Source of the DNA: Zymomonas sp.
GTDB lineage: Bacteria; Pseudomonadota; Alphaproteobacteria; Sphingomonadales; Sphingomonadaceae
Assembly: GCF_020216885.1 (NCBI RefSeq)
Contig: NZ_JAIWON010000076.1
Location: 1 to 13,830 of the forward strand
Length of the DNA stretch: 13,830 nt
Direction of reading: 5' to 3'
Positions 1 through 7,996 of the stretch are shown here, piece by piece. The notes under the pieces are model-generated. The model worked only from the letters and a program-made list of their open reading frames with translations. It made no database searches and had not been told where the DNA came from. Positions within the stretch are counted from its first letter, which is position 1. The number at the start of each line of letters is the position of its first letter. Both the position numbers and the translations under genes were made by a program.

Positions 1-149
1 GGTAAAAAATGCCCAATAATACTACGGACAAGGAAGGCACATCCTACAAAAATCAAAGCGCAGATATTTCCGAGCCATGGTTTATTTTGCCATAAAGGCA
101 AAAGCTCTAAAATCCTGTGCATGACCGGGGTATTCCGGATTAAGACCAT
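1..149 (-). CDS. Partial N-terminus of a putative membrane protein (possibly a DUF4118-type sensor kinase)
   Basis: An open minus-strand frame starts at the ATG at 149-147 and stays open to the left window edge, about 49 codons. It reads MVLIRNTPVMHRILELLPLW..., followed by a hydrophobic stretch (about residues 28-41, NICALIFVGCAFLV), then RSIIGHFL. A purine-rich GGGGGAGG (161-154) precedes it, but spacing to this ATG is short; the in-frame ATG at 122 is an alternative start. A basic or aromatic N-terminus followed by a first membrane helix and 'R-x-x-x' resembles the start of DUF4118 integral-membrane sensor domains, found in HWE-type histidine kinases of alphaproteobacteria. That family assignment rests on a short fragment and is weak. 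It lies downstream of the pnp terminator on the same strand, so it is probably a separate transcription unit. Confidence 0.45.
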   Translation of the reverse strand, partial: MVLIRNTPVMHRILELLPLWQNKPWLGNICALIFVGCAFLVRSIIGHFL

Positions 150-244
150 GCATCCTCCCCCAGATACAATATTCTGGTATTTCCTATAAAAGACGGTTCG
201 AGACTGTCTTTATCACTGTTTGTTCTATGGCCTTCTTTTTATGC
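150..244 (-). other. Short intergenic region between pnp terminator and the partial left-edge gene
   Basis: No gene is seen here. The stretch holds an imperfect inverted repeat (aaagacgg at 190-197 and ctgtcttt at 205-212, 7-nt loop, one G-T pair) and the purine-rich ribosome binding site of the left-edge frame at 161-154. A promoter for that frame would have to lie here, but I see no convincing -35/-10 pair. Confidence 0.4.
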
Positions 245-280
245 AAAAAAAAGGAGGATCTTTAAAGACCCTCCTTTTTC
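245..280 (-). terminator. Rho-independent terminator of the pnp end of the operon
   Basis: Read on the minus strand, a 10-bp perfect stem (AAAAAGGAGG at 279-270 after reversal, CCTCCTTTTT at 257-248) encloses a 12-nt region that can itself pair partly. The stem runs into a U tract (eight consecutive U from 252 to 245). It begins 21 nt after the pnp stop codon. This is a textbook intrinsic terminator and marks the 3' end of the large minus-strand cluster. Confidence 0.9.
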
Positions 281-300
281 GATACAAAATATGAAAGATA

Positions 301-2547
301 TTAGCTATCTTTGCGCAGGAATGCCGGAGCAAATTCCGGTTCCATGTCACGTCTTTCCGGACGATCGCCAGATTCCCGACGAGGGCCCCGATCACGACGA
401 GGACGATCACCTCCGCGACGTTCTGCGTTATCACGTGGCGGACGATTGTCATCCAGTTCTGCACCAGTTTCCTGATCGACAACACGCATAGACAGGCGAA
501 CCTTGCCACGATTGTCAATTTCAAGAACCTTGACTTTGACTTCCTGACCTTCGGACAGGACATCGCTGACCTTGTTTACACGTTCGTTCTTGATTTCCGA
601 AACATGTACCAAGCCGTCACGGCCACCCATGAAGTTCACGAAGGCACCGAAATCAACGATATTGACGACTTTACCGTTATAGATTTTGCCTACTTCCGGT
701 TCTTCAACAATACCATTGATCCATTCACGGGCTGCTTCAATATTGGCAGGATCGGAAGAAGACAGACGAACCGTGCCGTCATCTTCGATATCGACCTTAG
801 CACCTGTGGTCGCCACGATTTCACGGATAACTTTTCCGCCCGTTCCGATAACATCACGGATTTTGTCTTTCGGTACGCTCATCGTTTCAATGCGCGGTGC
901 CAAATTAGAAATTTCTGAGCGGACTTCACCCAAAGATTTGGACATTTCACCCAAAATATGGGCGCGGCCGCCTTTGGCCTGTTCCAAAGCTTTCTGCATG
1001 ATTTCTTCGGTAATGCCAGCAACCTTGATGTCCATCTGGAGGCTAGTAATACCTTTTTCCGTACCGGCGACTTTAAAGTCCATGTCACCCAAGTGATCTT
1101 CATCACCCATGATATCGGACAGAATAGCAAAGCCGTCTTTTTCCAGAATAAGACCCATGGCGATACCGGAAACCGGACGCGTTAAGGGAACACCGGCATC
1201 CATCAAGGCAAGGCAGCCACCGCAAACGGTTGCCATGGAAGAGGAACCATTGGATTCGGTGATATCCGATAAAACGCGGATGGTATAAGGGAAATCAGCT
1301 TTGCTCGGCAAAACCGGATGAAGCGCACGCCATGCCAGTTTACCATGGCCGATTTCACGGCGACCGGGAGCACCAAAACGACCAACTTCACCGACCGAAT
1401 AAGGCGGGAAGTTGTAATGCAGCATGAAGCGTTCATAATGAAGGCCGGTTAAACCGTCGATCATCTGTTCGGCATCTGCCGTTCCAAGGGTAGTTGAAAC
1501 CAAAGCCTGTGTTTCACCACGCGTAAACAGGGCGGAACCATGCGTGCGGGGCAAAAATCCAACCTGAGAGCGGATCGGGCGAACTGTTTTCAGGTCGCGT
1601 CCGTCAATTCTCCGGCCTTCTTTCAGAATGGCGGTGCGGACGATTTTTGCTTCCAGCTTCTTTGCCAGCTTCTGGATGCGCAGCTTTTCTGTCGGATCGG
1701 CTTCTGGGAAGGCTTCGTCAAGAACTGCCTTGGCCTTGCTCAAGGCTTCAACACGTTCAGCCTTGCGAGTCAGACGATAGGCCTTATCGAAATTGTCGTA
1801 GCAGAGTTCTTCGACTTTAGCAGCCAAGGCGCTGTCATCATAGCTGACTAGTTCCCAAGGCTCTTTAGCGGCCTGTTCTGCCAGATTGATGATGGCTTTG
1901 ATAACCGGCTGTAAAGATTCATGCGCAAAAGAAACGGCATTGAGCATGACTTCTTCGGGAAGCTCATTTGCTTCCGATTCAACCATCATCACGGCGTCAC
2001 GGGTTGCACCGACAACCAGATCAAGGTCACTTTTTTCAAGCTGTTCCAGGGTCGGGTTAAGAATGAACTCGCCATCTTGATAACCAACACGGGCAGCACC
2101 AATCGGGCCCAAGAAAGGCACACCAGAAAGAGCAAGAGCCGCAGAAGCGGCGATCATCGCCAAGATATCCGGTTCATTCTCGCCGTCATAGGACATGACC
2201 TGCGCAATGACCAAGGTTTCGTTATAGAAACCTTCCGGAAACAGAGGACGGATTGGACGGTCGATTAACCGTGAAATCAGCGTTTCCCGTTCGGTTGCGC
2301 CACGTTCACGCTTAAAAAAGCCACCGGGAATACGGCCTGCTGCTGAATATTTTTCCTGATAATGGACGGTCAAAGGAAAGAAATCCTGACCTTCTTTTAC
2401 CGTTTTTGCTGCCGTTACCGCGCATAATACGACCGTTTCACCTAAGGTCGCAATGACGGCGCCATCTGCCTGACGGGCAACCTGTCCGGTTTCCAGTGTC
2501 AGTTTTTTTCCGCCCCAATCGATTTCCTGGCGTTTAATATCGAACAT
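301..2547 (-). CDS. pnp: Polyribonucleotide nucleotidyltransferase (PNPase)
   Basis: PNPase is a trimeric 3'-to-5' phosphorolytic exoribonuclease that degrades mRNA to nucleoside diphosphates. The 748-residue protein shows the full family order. A first RNase PH-like domain spans about 12-145, followed by an all-helical linker around 240-305. The second, catalytic RNase PH domain spans about 325-545, with phosphate-binding [10 protein letters not shown] (431-440) and [12 protein letters not shown] (481-492), whose D484 and D490 match the E. coli catalytic aspartates. A KH domain (IGTGGK, 567-572) and an S1 domain (about 617-690) follow. The tail (about 700-735) is a disordered Arg/Asp/Glu-rich extension ending in [11 protein letters not shown], making it somewhat longer than the E. 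coli enzyme. The start is supported by AGAAGGAAA shortly upstream. It is the last gene of the cluster, 113 nt after rpsO, and is followed by a strong terminator. Confidence 0.98.
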   Translation of the reverse strand: MFDIKRQEIDWGGKKLTLETGQVARQADGAVIATLGETVVLCAVTAAKTVKEGQDFFPLTVHYQEKYSAAGRIPGGFFKRERGATERETLISRLIDRPIRPLFPEGFYNETLVIAQVMSYDGENEPDILAMIAASAALALSGVPFLGPIGAARVGYQDGEFILNPTLEQLEKSDLDLVVGATRDAVMMVESEANELPEEVMLNAVSFAHESLQPVIKAIINLAEQAAKEPWELVSYDDSALAAKVEELCYDNFDKAYRLTRKAERVEALSKAKAVLDEAFPEADPTEKLRIQKLAKKLEAKIVRTAILKEGRRIDGRDLKTVRPIRSQVGFLPRTHGSALFTRGETQALVSTTLGTADAEQMIDGLTGLHYERFMLHYNFPPYSVGEVGRFGAPGRREIGHGKLAWRALHPVLPSKADFPYTIRVLSDITESNGSSSMATVCGGCLALMDAGVPLTRPVSGIAMGLILEKDGFAILSDIMGDEDHLGDMDFKVAGTEKGITSLQMDIKVAGITEEIMQKALEQAKGGRAHILGEMSKSLGEVRSEISNLAPRIETMSVPKDKIRDVIGTGGKVIREIVATTGAKVDIEDDGTVRLSSSDPANIEAAREWINGIVEEPEVGKIYNGKVVNIVDFGAFVNFMGGRDGLVHVSEIKNERVNKVSDVLSEGQEVKVKVLEIDNRGKVRLSMRVVDQETGAELDDNRPPRDNAERRGGDRPRRDRGPRRESGDRPERRDMEPEFAPAFLRKDS

Positions 2548-2592
2548 TCAATTTCCTTCTGGCTCCGACCCTATGTCAAGAGCTGCCTTTTT

Positions 2593-2651
2593 CCGGATTC
2601 GCCGGATTGCGAGATAACCGGATGCGAGACGGCCTCCCGATAAGGAGGCCG
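2593..2651 (-). promoter_or_regulatory. rpsO-pnp intergenic hairpin and short repeats (candidate RNase processing/autoregulation site)
   Basis: The 113-nt gap between rpsO and pnp contains a perfect 8-bp GC-rich stem (cggcctcc 2630-2637 with ggaggccg 2644-2651, 6-nt loop). No U tract follows on the minus strand, so it is not a normal terminator. Next to it are short repeats: ccggatt (2593), ccggattgcgaga (2602-2614) and ccggatgcgaga (2618-2629). In E. coli the equivalent junction carries an RNase III-cut hairpin through which PNPase autoregulates. By position this element is a candidate for the same role, which is inference. Confidence 0.55.
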
Positions 2652-2660
2652 CATCGTCTT

Positions 2661-2930
2661 TTACTTACGAAGACCCAGTCTTGCGATAAGGCTGCTGTAG
2701 CGGTCTTTGTCGTTATTCTTGACGTAATCAAGCAGGCTACGGCGCTTGTTAACCAAACGGAGCAAACCACGACGGGAATGGTTATCCTTGGCGTGGGTTT
2801 TGAAATGTTCGGTCAGGTTAACAATCCGTTCGGTCAGAATAGCAACCTGGACTTCGGGAGAACCCGTATCGCCTTCGACGCGTGCATATTCTTTGATTAA
2901 CGCTTCTTTGCGTTCTGCTGTGATCGACAT
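2661..2930 (-). CDS. rpsO: 30S ribosomal protein S15
   Basis: S15 is a primary 16S rRNA-binding protein that organises the central domain of the 30S subunit. The 89-residue product has the usual family length and the conserved blocks [17 protein letters not shown] (about 20-36) and [25 protein letters not shown] (about 45-69), spanning the four-helix fold and its rRNA-contacting His/Ser/Arg residues. AAAGGA sits about 7 nt before the ATG. It lies 17 nt downstream of truB and upstream of pnp, the order conserved across many proteobacteria. Expression may be set partly by S15 binding to its own leader, as in E. coli, but no leader pseudoknot can be argued from the 17-nt gap alone. Confidence 0.98.
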   Translation of the reverse strand: MSITAERKEALIKEYARVEGDTGSPEVQVAILTERIVNLTEHFKTHAKDNHSRRGLLRLVNKRRSLLDYVKNNDKDRYSSLIARLGLRK

Positions 2931-2947
2931 CAGTCGTCCTTTCTATT

Positions 2948-3859
2948 TTAAAAATTGAAACCGCGCAAAACCCGGGCTTCCTGCCCAGTGACTTCAATAA
3001 GAGCAACCGGAATTTGTGATTCCATCGCCATATTCAAGCCGGATTCTGCGTTAATTCCGATCAACTTCTGCCCCTGACGGAGTGCTTTTGCCTGATCGGA
3101 GGAAACTGCTAAAGCCGGGATGTCGTCCAGCCCTGCTGTTAAAGGCAAAAGCATTTGATACGGCTTTCCAGCTTGCGCCATTTCCATTAATTTGTCCAGT
3201 GAAATTGCCTGTTCACTCGTAAATGGCCCCGATTTCAATCGGCGCAAATAGCTGACATGACCATAACAATTCAGTTTGTGGGCAATGTCACGGGCAAGAC
3301 TTCTAATATAGGTGCCTTTAGAAACTTTGGCGATGAAAGTCGCCTGATCAGGGCTAAAATCGCTTAAGGTCAATTCATGGATAGTAATATCGCGTCCCTT
3401 GACGGTAACGTCCTCTCCAGCGCGAACACGGTCACAGGCGCGTTTCCCATTGATTTTCAACGCAGAATAGACAGGCGGAATTTGATGTATTTCGCCTCTG
3501 AAGCAAGATAGAACAGATTCGACTTCTTCCTTTGACGGGCGTTTGTCGGATTGATCTGTAACGTTGCCTTCTCTGTCTAGGCTATCCGTTTCTGTCCCAA
3601 AGGCGATAGTAAAGGCATAGATTTTGTCAGAATTAAGCGCATAGCCCGCCAATTTTGTGGCTTCTCCCAAAGCAACCGGCAACACACCAGAGGCAAGAGG
3701 GTCTAACGTCCCACCATGACCGACTTTTACTTTAGGTAAGCCTGCAATACGGATAGCGCGTTTCACCGCAGAGACGGCTTGGGTTGAACCCAAACCTTCT
3801 TGTTTGTCGAGAATGATCCAGCCATGTAAAGCCGCGCTAGGGGAGGGGGTAAAGGTCAT
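2948..3859 (-). CDS. truB: tRNA pseudouridine(55) synthase
   Basis: TruB isomerises U55 in the T-loop of tRNAs to pseudouridine and acts as a tRNA folding chaperone. The 303-residue protein carries the hallmark HGGTLDPLASGVLP (48-61), with D53 as the catalytic aspartate. The early GWIILDKQEGLGSTQAV block (13-29), IPPVYSALKINGKRA and the KGTYIRSLARD block (middle of the protein) are the other TruB motifs. A C-terminal PUA-like region of about 70 residues follows. The start ATG overlaps the tdk stop as ATGA (3859-3856), so translation is probably coupled to tdk. No strong separate Shine-Dalgarno is seen beyond the purines at the end of tdk. It is followed 17 nt later by rpsO. Confidence 0.97.
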   Translation of the reverse strand: MTFTPSPSAALHGWIILDKQEGLGSTQAVSAVKRAIRIAGLPKVKVGHGGTLDPLASGVLPVALGEATKLAGYALNSDKIYAFTIAFGTETDSLDREGNVTDQSDKRPSKEEVESVLSCFRGEIHQIPPVYSALKINGKRACDRVRAGEDVTVKGRDITIHELTLSDFSPDQATFIAKVSKGTYIRSLARDIAHKLNCYGHVSYLRRLKSGPFTSEQAISLDKLMEMAQAGKPYQMLLPLTAGLDDIPALAVSSDQAKALRQGQKLIGINAESGLNMAMESQIPVALIEVTGQEARVLRGFNF

Positions 3860-4437
3860 AAGCTATTGAGTTTTTCTATAAAATGGCGGCGGCAAAGCGC
3901 GATATAGCGCTCATTCCCTCCGATTTCTGTTTGTTGGCCATGACGAATAGGCTTTTTATTTTTATCAACGCGTAAATTCATCGTCGCCTTGGCACCGCAA
4001 AAACAGACCGATTTGATTTCTGCCAACTTATCCGCGATCGCCAGCAGATATTTCGAGCCTTCAAATAATTCGGCCTGAAAGTCCGTACGAAGGCCGTAAC
4101 ATAAAACCGGAATATTCAAGTCGTCACAGACGCGAGCCAGTTCGAATACCTGCTGTTTGTTCAAGAATTGCGCTTCATCTATCAAAATACAATGCAGCGG
4201 ATTTTTCGTATGCCGTTCTTGAACAACATCCCAGAGAGAGGTCGCATCGGAAAAAGCAATAGCGGGCGCTTTCAAGCCAATGCGTGATTTTATGACACCC
4301 TGTTTATAGCGGGTGTCAATTTTGGCTGTGAACAATAAGGTTCGCATCCCCCGTTCACGATAATTGAAGTCCGCTTGCAGAAGATTAGTCGATTTTCCAG
4401 CGTTCATCGAGGCATAATAAAAATACAACTTAGCCAT
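3856..4437 (-). CDS. tdk: Thymidine kinase (type II, E. coli-like)
   Basis: Thymidine kinase phosphorylates thymidine to dTMP with ATP in the pyrimidine salvage pathway. The 193-residue product has the Walker A variant ASMNAGKST (9-17) and CILIDEAQFL (83-92), with catalytic base E88. The flexible 'lasso' region follows, with a structural zinc site made by C145-x-C147 and C182-x-x-H185. The CxCG...GGNERY...CRRH layout matches the E. coli-type enzyme. Length is close to the family norm. The start at 4437 lies 23 nt after rbfA with only a weak ribosome binding site. The stop TGA overlaps the truB ATG. Its presence inside a translation operon is unusual; there is no functional link to its neighbours beyond cotranscription. 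Confidence 0.96.
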   Translation of the reverse strand: MAKLYFYYASMNAGKSTNLLQADFNYRERGMRTLLFTAKIDTRYKQGVIKSRIGLKAPAIAFSDATSLWDVVQERHTKNPLHCILIDEAQFLNKQQVFELARVCDDLNIPVLCYGLRTDFQAELFEGSKYLLAIADKLAEIKSVCFCGAKATMNLRVDKNKKPIRHGQQTEIGGNERYIALCRRHFIEKLNSL

Positions 4438-4460
4438 GCGTGAAATACCCGCTTGATCGC

Positions 4461-4886
4461 TTAAAGGCTATCTTCGCTGTCGTCTTCCTGATCGTCATTT
4501 TCCTGTAAATCACGCTGTACATGAGGCGAGCGCAACAGTGAGTCGATTCGGCTCCCCTGTTCAAAGCTTTCATCGGCTAAAAAGCGGAGCTTAGGTACGT
4601 ATTTCAACCTTATTTTTTTAGCGATAGCCGCTTGGAGAAAAGAGGCGTTTTTTGAAAGAACGCCGATGACTGTATCATCAGACGCGCCACCCAATGATTT
4701 GATGAAAACGGTGGCAATCCGTAAATCAGGAGTCATTCTGACTTCGCTGATAGAGACAAATAAATTGTCTAATGTATCGCCATGGATTTCCCCTCTCATC
4801 AGCATTTCAGCTAAGACATGGCGGATTTGTTCGCCGACACGTAACGGGCGGATGGAGTGACCTTCTGGCGTTTGATTGCGACGCAT
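4461..4886 (-). CDS. rbfA: 30S ribosome-binding factor A
   Basis: RbfA is a small KH-fold protein that binds late 30S precursors near the 5' end of 16S rRNA and helps mature them, especially in the cold. The 141-residue protein contains the family pattern: RVGEQIRHVLAEML near the N-terminus, ISEVRMTPDLRIATVFIKSLG (about 47-67) and LKYVPKLRFLADESFEQGSRIDSLL (about 94-118). An acidic tail ending QEDDSEDSL follows. AAGGT lies about 10 nt before the ATG. It follows infB, but a terminator-like hairpin sits between them, so rbfA may be driven partly by read-through or by its own promoter. It starts the downstream half of the cluster (rbfA-tdk-truB-rpsO-pnp). Confidence 0.95.
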   Translation of the reverse strand: MRRNQTPEGHSIRPLRVGEQIRHVLAEMLMRGEIHGDTLDNLFVSISEVRMTPDLRIATVFIKSLGGASDDTVIGVLSKNASFLQAAIAKKIRLKYVPKLRFLADESFEQGSRIDSLLRSPHVQRDLQENDDQEDDSEDSL

Positions 4887-4926
4887 GGGCTACTGACCTT
4901 AAAAAACAAAATATAAAATACGGTAT

Positions 4927-4961
4927 CTTTTTAAGGGCTGATGAAAGCAGACTTTAAAAAG
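4927..4961 (-). promoter_or_regulatory. Second hairpin in the rbfA leader
   Basis: Immediately after the terminator U tract, arms ctttttaa (4927-4934) and ttaaaaag (4954-4961) form an 8-bp stem. It continues by a G-T and a G-C pair and, after one mismatch, by ctg/cag (4938-4940 with 4948-4950), with a 7-nt loop. It would fold in any transcript that reads through toward rbfA. The AT-rich stretch 4905-4926 on its 3' side (minus strand TATTTTATATTTTG) could supply a -10 for a local promoter, but no good -35 is seen. Confidence 0.45.
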
Positions 4962-4971
4962 AAATCGGCAT

Positions 4972-5011
4972 GAAAAAGAATTGCGGCCAAGGTCGATGAC
5001 CCTGACCGCAA
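4972..5011 (-). terminator. Terminator-like hairpin between infB and rbfA
   Basis: Arms 4981-4994 and 4998-5011 pair over 14 positions, two of them G-U wobbles, leaving a 3-nt loop. On the minus strand the stem is followed directly by TTCTTTTT (4980-4973). It begins 21 nt after the infB stop. This has the form of an intrinsic terminator with an interrupted U tract, so it may be partial and set the ratio of the upstream (rimP-nusA-ylxR-infB) and downstream (rbfA-pnp) halves of the operon. Confidence 0.75.
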
Positions 5012-5032
5012 AATAGATACTCAGTTGAAAAA

Positions 5033-7993
5033 TTAAAGGGTGCGTGCCCGTTCTTCAACTTCAAAGGTTTCGACAATATCACCCGCTTTGATGTCAGTTG
5101 ATCCTTCCAGCGTGATACCGCATTCGAGGCCAGCCCGAACTTCGGGAACATCGTCTTTAAAGCGACGCAGCGATGCGATTGAACCGTTATAAATAATAAT
5201 GTCATTACGCAGCACACGTGCCCGCAATTTCTGACGGATATAGCCTTCAAGAACCAACAGACCGGCGGCGCGACCATGTTTGCCGGCGGAGAAGACCTCG
5301 CGAATTTCAGCTTTACCGACCACGGTTTCAAAATATTCGGGGCCAAGTTTGCCAGCCATAGCGGCTTTGATTTCATCGATCAGATCATAGATCACATCGT
5401 AAAATTTCAATGCTACGCCATCGCGACGGGCAATATCACGCGCTTTGCTGTTCGGACGAACATGGAAGCCGATAATCGGTGCACCAGAAGCCGCTGCCAA
5501 GGAGACATCGCTTTCAGTGATACCACCAACGCCCTGATGTAAAATACGAACGCGGATATCCTCATTCGAAATTTTATTAAGAGCACCAGCAATCGCTTCG
5601 ACTGAACCCTGCGTATCCGCTTTGATAAGCAGAGGATATTCAACAGCCTGCTTGTCCTTCAATGCCGAGAACATGGATTCAAGGCTAGCTGGCTGCGCTG
5701 TCGTCCGTTTACGAAGGGCGATTTCAGCACGATAAGCCGCAACTTCGCGGGCACGCGCTTCGCTTTCAACAACCGTAAGGGTATCACCTGCCTGCGGAAC
5801 GCCTGAAAGACCAAGAACTTCGACCGGCATAGATGGGCCAGCTTCTTTCTGGTTCTTTCCTTGGGCATCGGTCATCGCTCTTACGCGGCCACTGAATTCA
5901 CCGACCACAAAGATATCGCCAACCTTCAAGGTGCCGCGACGAACCAGAATGGTTGCAACCGGTCCACGACCGCGATCCAGTTTGGCTTCGACGACGGTGC
6001 CTTCTGCTGCACGATCCGGATTGGCCTTAAGCTCAAGCATTTCTGCCTGAAGCAAGATCTTTTCGATCAATTCATCAAGACCGGTCTTTTTCGCTGCAGA
6101 AATTTCGACATCCTGCACGTCACCGCCCATGGCTTCGACCTGCACGTTATATTGCAGCAAGGCTTCACGAATGCGCTGGGGATTGGCTTCTGGCTTATCC
6201 ATCTTGTTGATGGCAATGATAATCGGAACATCTGCTGCGCGAGCATGGTCAATGGCTTCAACCGTCTGCGGTCTTAAACCATCATCTGCCGCAACAACAA
6301 TGATAACAATGTCGGTAACATTGGCACCACGTGCACGCATTTCACTGAAGGCTTCATGACCGGGCGTATCAAGCAAAGTGATTTTCTGGCCTGAAGGTGA
6401 TTCCACCTGATAAGCGCCAATATGCTGGGTAATACCACCGGCTTCACCACGAACCACATCGCTGCCACGCAAAGCATCGAGCAAGGAGGTCTTACCATGG
6501 TCAACATGCCCCATGATCGTCACGACCGGAGGACGTGATTTCAGGGTTTCTTCTGGATCGACGTCGCTCGAGCTATCGATTTCGACATCACTTTCAGAAA
6601 CGCGTTTGATGTTGTGGCCAAATTCAGTGACCAACAATTCTGCGGTATCCTGATCGATCGTCTGGGTAAGCGTTACAGCCACGCCCATTTTGAACAAGGC
6701 TTTGACCAGATCAGCACCCCGTTCAGCCATACGGTTGGCTAATTCTTGAACCGTAATCGCTTCTGGAACGACAACGTCACGTATCTGACGAACCTGTTGG
6801 GCTCTGTTTTGGTTGGCGCGTTTATCTTTTTCACGGGCGCGTCGTAAAGCCGCCAAAGAACGTGCGCGTGCACCACCTTCATCACCCGACAAAGCCTTGG
6901 TAACAGTCAGTTTACCTGATTGGCGACGATCTTCACCCTTGCGATCACGCATAGCAGGGCGGGGGGCTTCACGCCTTGGCGGTGACACCGGTGTAAAGCG
7001 TCGCGGCGCAGGAGAACGAGGCGATTCGCTCCGCTCTTCGCGGGCTTTAGGTGCAGCGGCTTTTGCTGGACGACGCGTTTTTTCTTCGCCTTCAGCACCA
7101 CCTGCCGTTTTGGCTTGTACCGCTTTGGCTTCTTTTTCAGCTTTAGCGCGCGCTTTTGCTTCGGCTTTCTCTTTTTCTTTCAGAGCGGCCTGTTTTTCAG
7201 CTTCAACTTTCGCTTCGGCTTCAAGACGACGTTTTTCTTCGATCCGGCGCTGTTCTTCAAGATCGGCTTCTTGTTTCAGGCGATCTTCGCGGCGGCGGGC
7301 TTCTTCCAATGCCTGAAGACGGCTTTCTTCTGCTTCACGCAGAAGGCGTGCCTGTAATTCCTGTCTCGAAGCGAGATCACGATGTGGCAATGTCCGTGGC
7401 TGACGCTGACCACCCGAACGCGTCTGGTTTTTATTCTGGCTGCCACGACCGCCTTGGCGACCACGATTATCCTGCGAACGATTACCCGACGGACGATTGC
7501 CGGAAGCATTCGCACCATTCTTTTCGGTCGCTTTCTTTGCACCCCGATCCGTAACCTTTATGGCTGCGGGTTTCGCGGCTTCTGCGCTTGCCGGAACAGC
7601 CGCTTCTTCTTCAGCTACAGGCTGTGCTGCGGCAGGTGCCGCTTTGCTTACCTCTTGGGCTGTCGCTTCTGGTGCAACCGGTTTGGGTGCAGCAGCTGGC
7701 GCCGGAGCAGCCGCAGGCGTTGCCACGGTTTCATTCTTAGTAGCAGTTTGAGTAACAGCTGTATCCTTATTTGGGGTATTTTCTACCGGTGCAGCCTGTT
7801 TTTTGGCCGTTTCAGCAGCCGTTGCTGCGTCACCACTGCCCGGTTTATTGATAACCCGTCTTCTTTTGGTTTCTACAATCACGGTATTTGAACGGCCATG
7901 GCTGAAGCTCTGCTTCACCTTGCTGGTCTCTACTGTGCGTTTTATTCCCAGCGGCGCCCGCATCCCGAGCTTCGGCTTGTCGTTATCGCTCAT
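5033..7993 (-). CDS. infB: Translation initiation factor IF-2
   Basis: IF2 is the GTPase that brings fMet-tRNA to the 30S P site and promotes subunit joining. The 986-residue protein is long, like other alphaproteobacterial IF2s. An N-terminal basic block (1-50) precedes Ala/Pro-rich low-complexity sequence (about 55-150) and a Gly/Asn/Gln/Arg-rich segment (about 160-200). A highly charged coiled-coil-like helix (about 205-292) and a Pro/Arg-rich linker to about 360 follow. The conserved IF2-N domain is about 408-465. The G domain has G1 GHVDHGKT (495-502), G3 DTPGH (542-546) and G4 NKMD (596-599). Domains II, III and the fMet-tRNA-binding C2 domain follow to the end. The start is 3 nt after the ylxR stop, consistent with translational coupling. 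The repetitive N-terminal coding sequence creates long open frames on the opposite strand that are not genes. Confidence 0.98.
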   Translation of the reverse strand: MSDNDKPKLGMRAPLGIKRTVETSKVKQSFSHGRSNTVIVETKRRRVINKPGSGDAATAAETAKKQAAPVENTPNKDTAVTQTATKNETVATPAAAPAPAAAPKPVAPEATAQEVSKAAPAAAQPVAEEEAAVPASAEAAKPAAIKVTDRGAKKATEKNGANASGNRPSGNRSQDNRGRQGGRGSQNKNQTRSGGQRQPRTLPHRDLASRQELQARLLREAEESRLQALEEARRREDRLKQEADLEEQRRIEEKRRLEAEAKVEAEKQAALKEKEKAEAKARAKAEKEAKAVQAKTAGGAEGEEKTRRPAKAAAPKAREERSESPRSPAPRRFTPVSPPRREAPRPAMRDRKGEDRRQSGKLTVTKALSGDEGGARARSLAALRRAREKDKRANQNRAQQVRQIRDVVVPEAITVQELANRMAERGADLVKALFKMGVAVTLTQTIDQDTAELLVTEFGHNIKRVSESDVEIDSSSDVDPEETLKSRPPVVTIMGHVDHGKTSLLDALRGSDVVRGEAGGITQHIGAYQVESPSGQKITLLDTPGHEAFSEMRARGANVTDIVIIVVAADDGLRPQTVEAIDHARAADVPIIIAINKMDKPEANPQRIREALLQYNVQVEAMGGDVQDVEISAAKKTGLDELIEKILLQAEMLELKANPDRAAEGTVVEAKLDRGRGPVATILVRRGTLKVGDIFVVGEFSGRVRAMTDAQGKNQKEAGPSMPVEVLGLSGVPQAGDTLTVVESEARAREVAAYRAEIALRKRTTAQPASLESMFSALKDKQAVEYPLLIKADTQGSVEAIAGALNKISNEDIRVRILHQGVGGITESDVSLAAASGAPIIGFHVRPNSKARDIARRDGVALKFYDVIYDLIDEIKAAMAGKLGPEYFETVVGKAEIREVFSAGKHGRAAGLLVLEGYIRQKLRARVLRNDIIIYNGSIASLRRFKDDVPEVRAGLECGITLEGSTDIKAGDIVETFEVEERARTL

Positions 7994-7996
7994 CTG

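Noticed and set aside
225..563. Minus-strand frame of 112 codons overlapping the pnp 3' end and terminator
   Set aside because: It runs antiphase through pnp and through the terminator hairpin, so it is a shadow frame.
6813..7316. Long plus-strand open frame opposite the IF2 N-terminal region (Ser/Arg/Ala-rich)
   Set aside because: It is the antisense shadow of the low-complexity Ala/Lys/Glu-coding part of infB, has no ribosome binding site, and its composition simply mirrors the repeats.
7156..7891. Other overlapping plus-strand frames opposite infB
   Set aside because: Several frames are open at once because of the biased composition of infB; none has protein-like motifs or a start signal.
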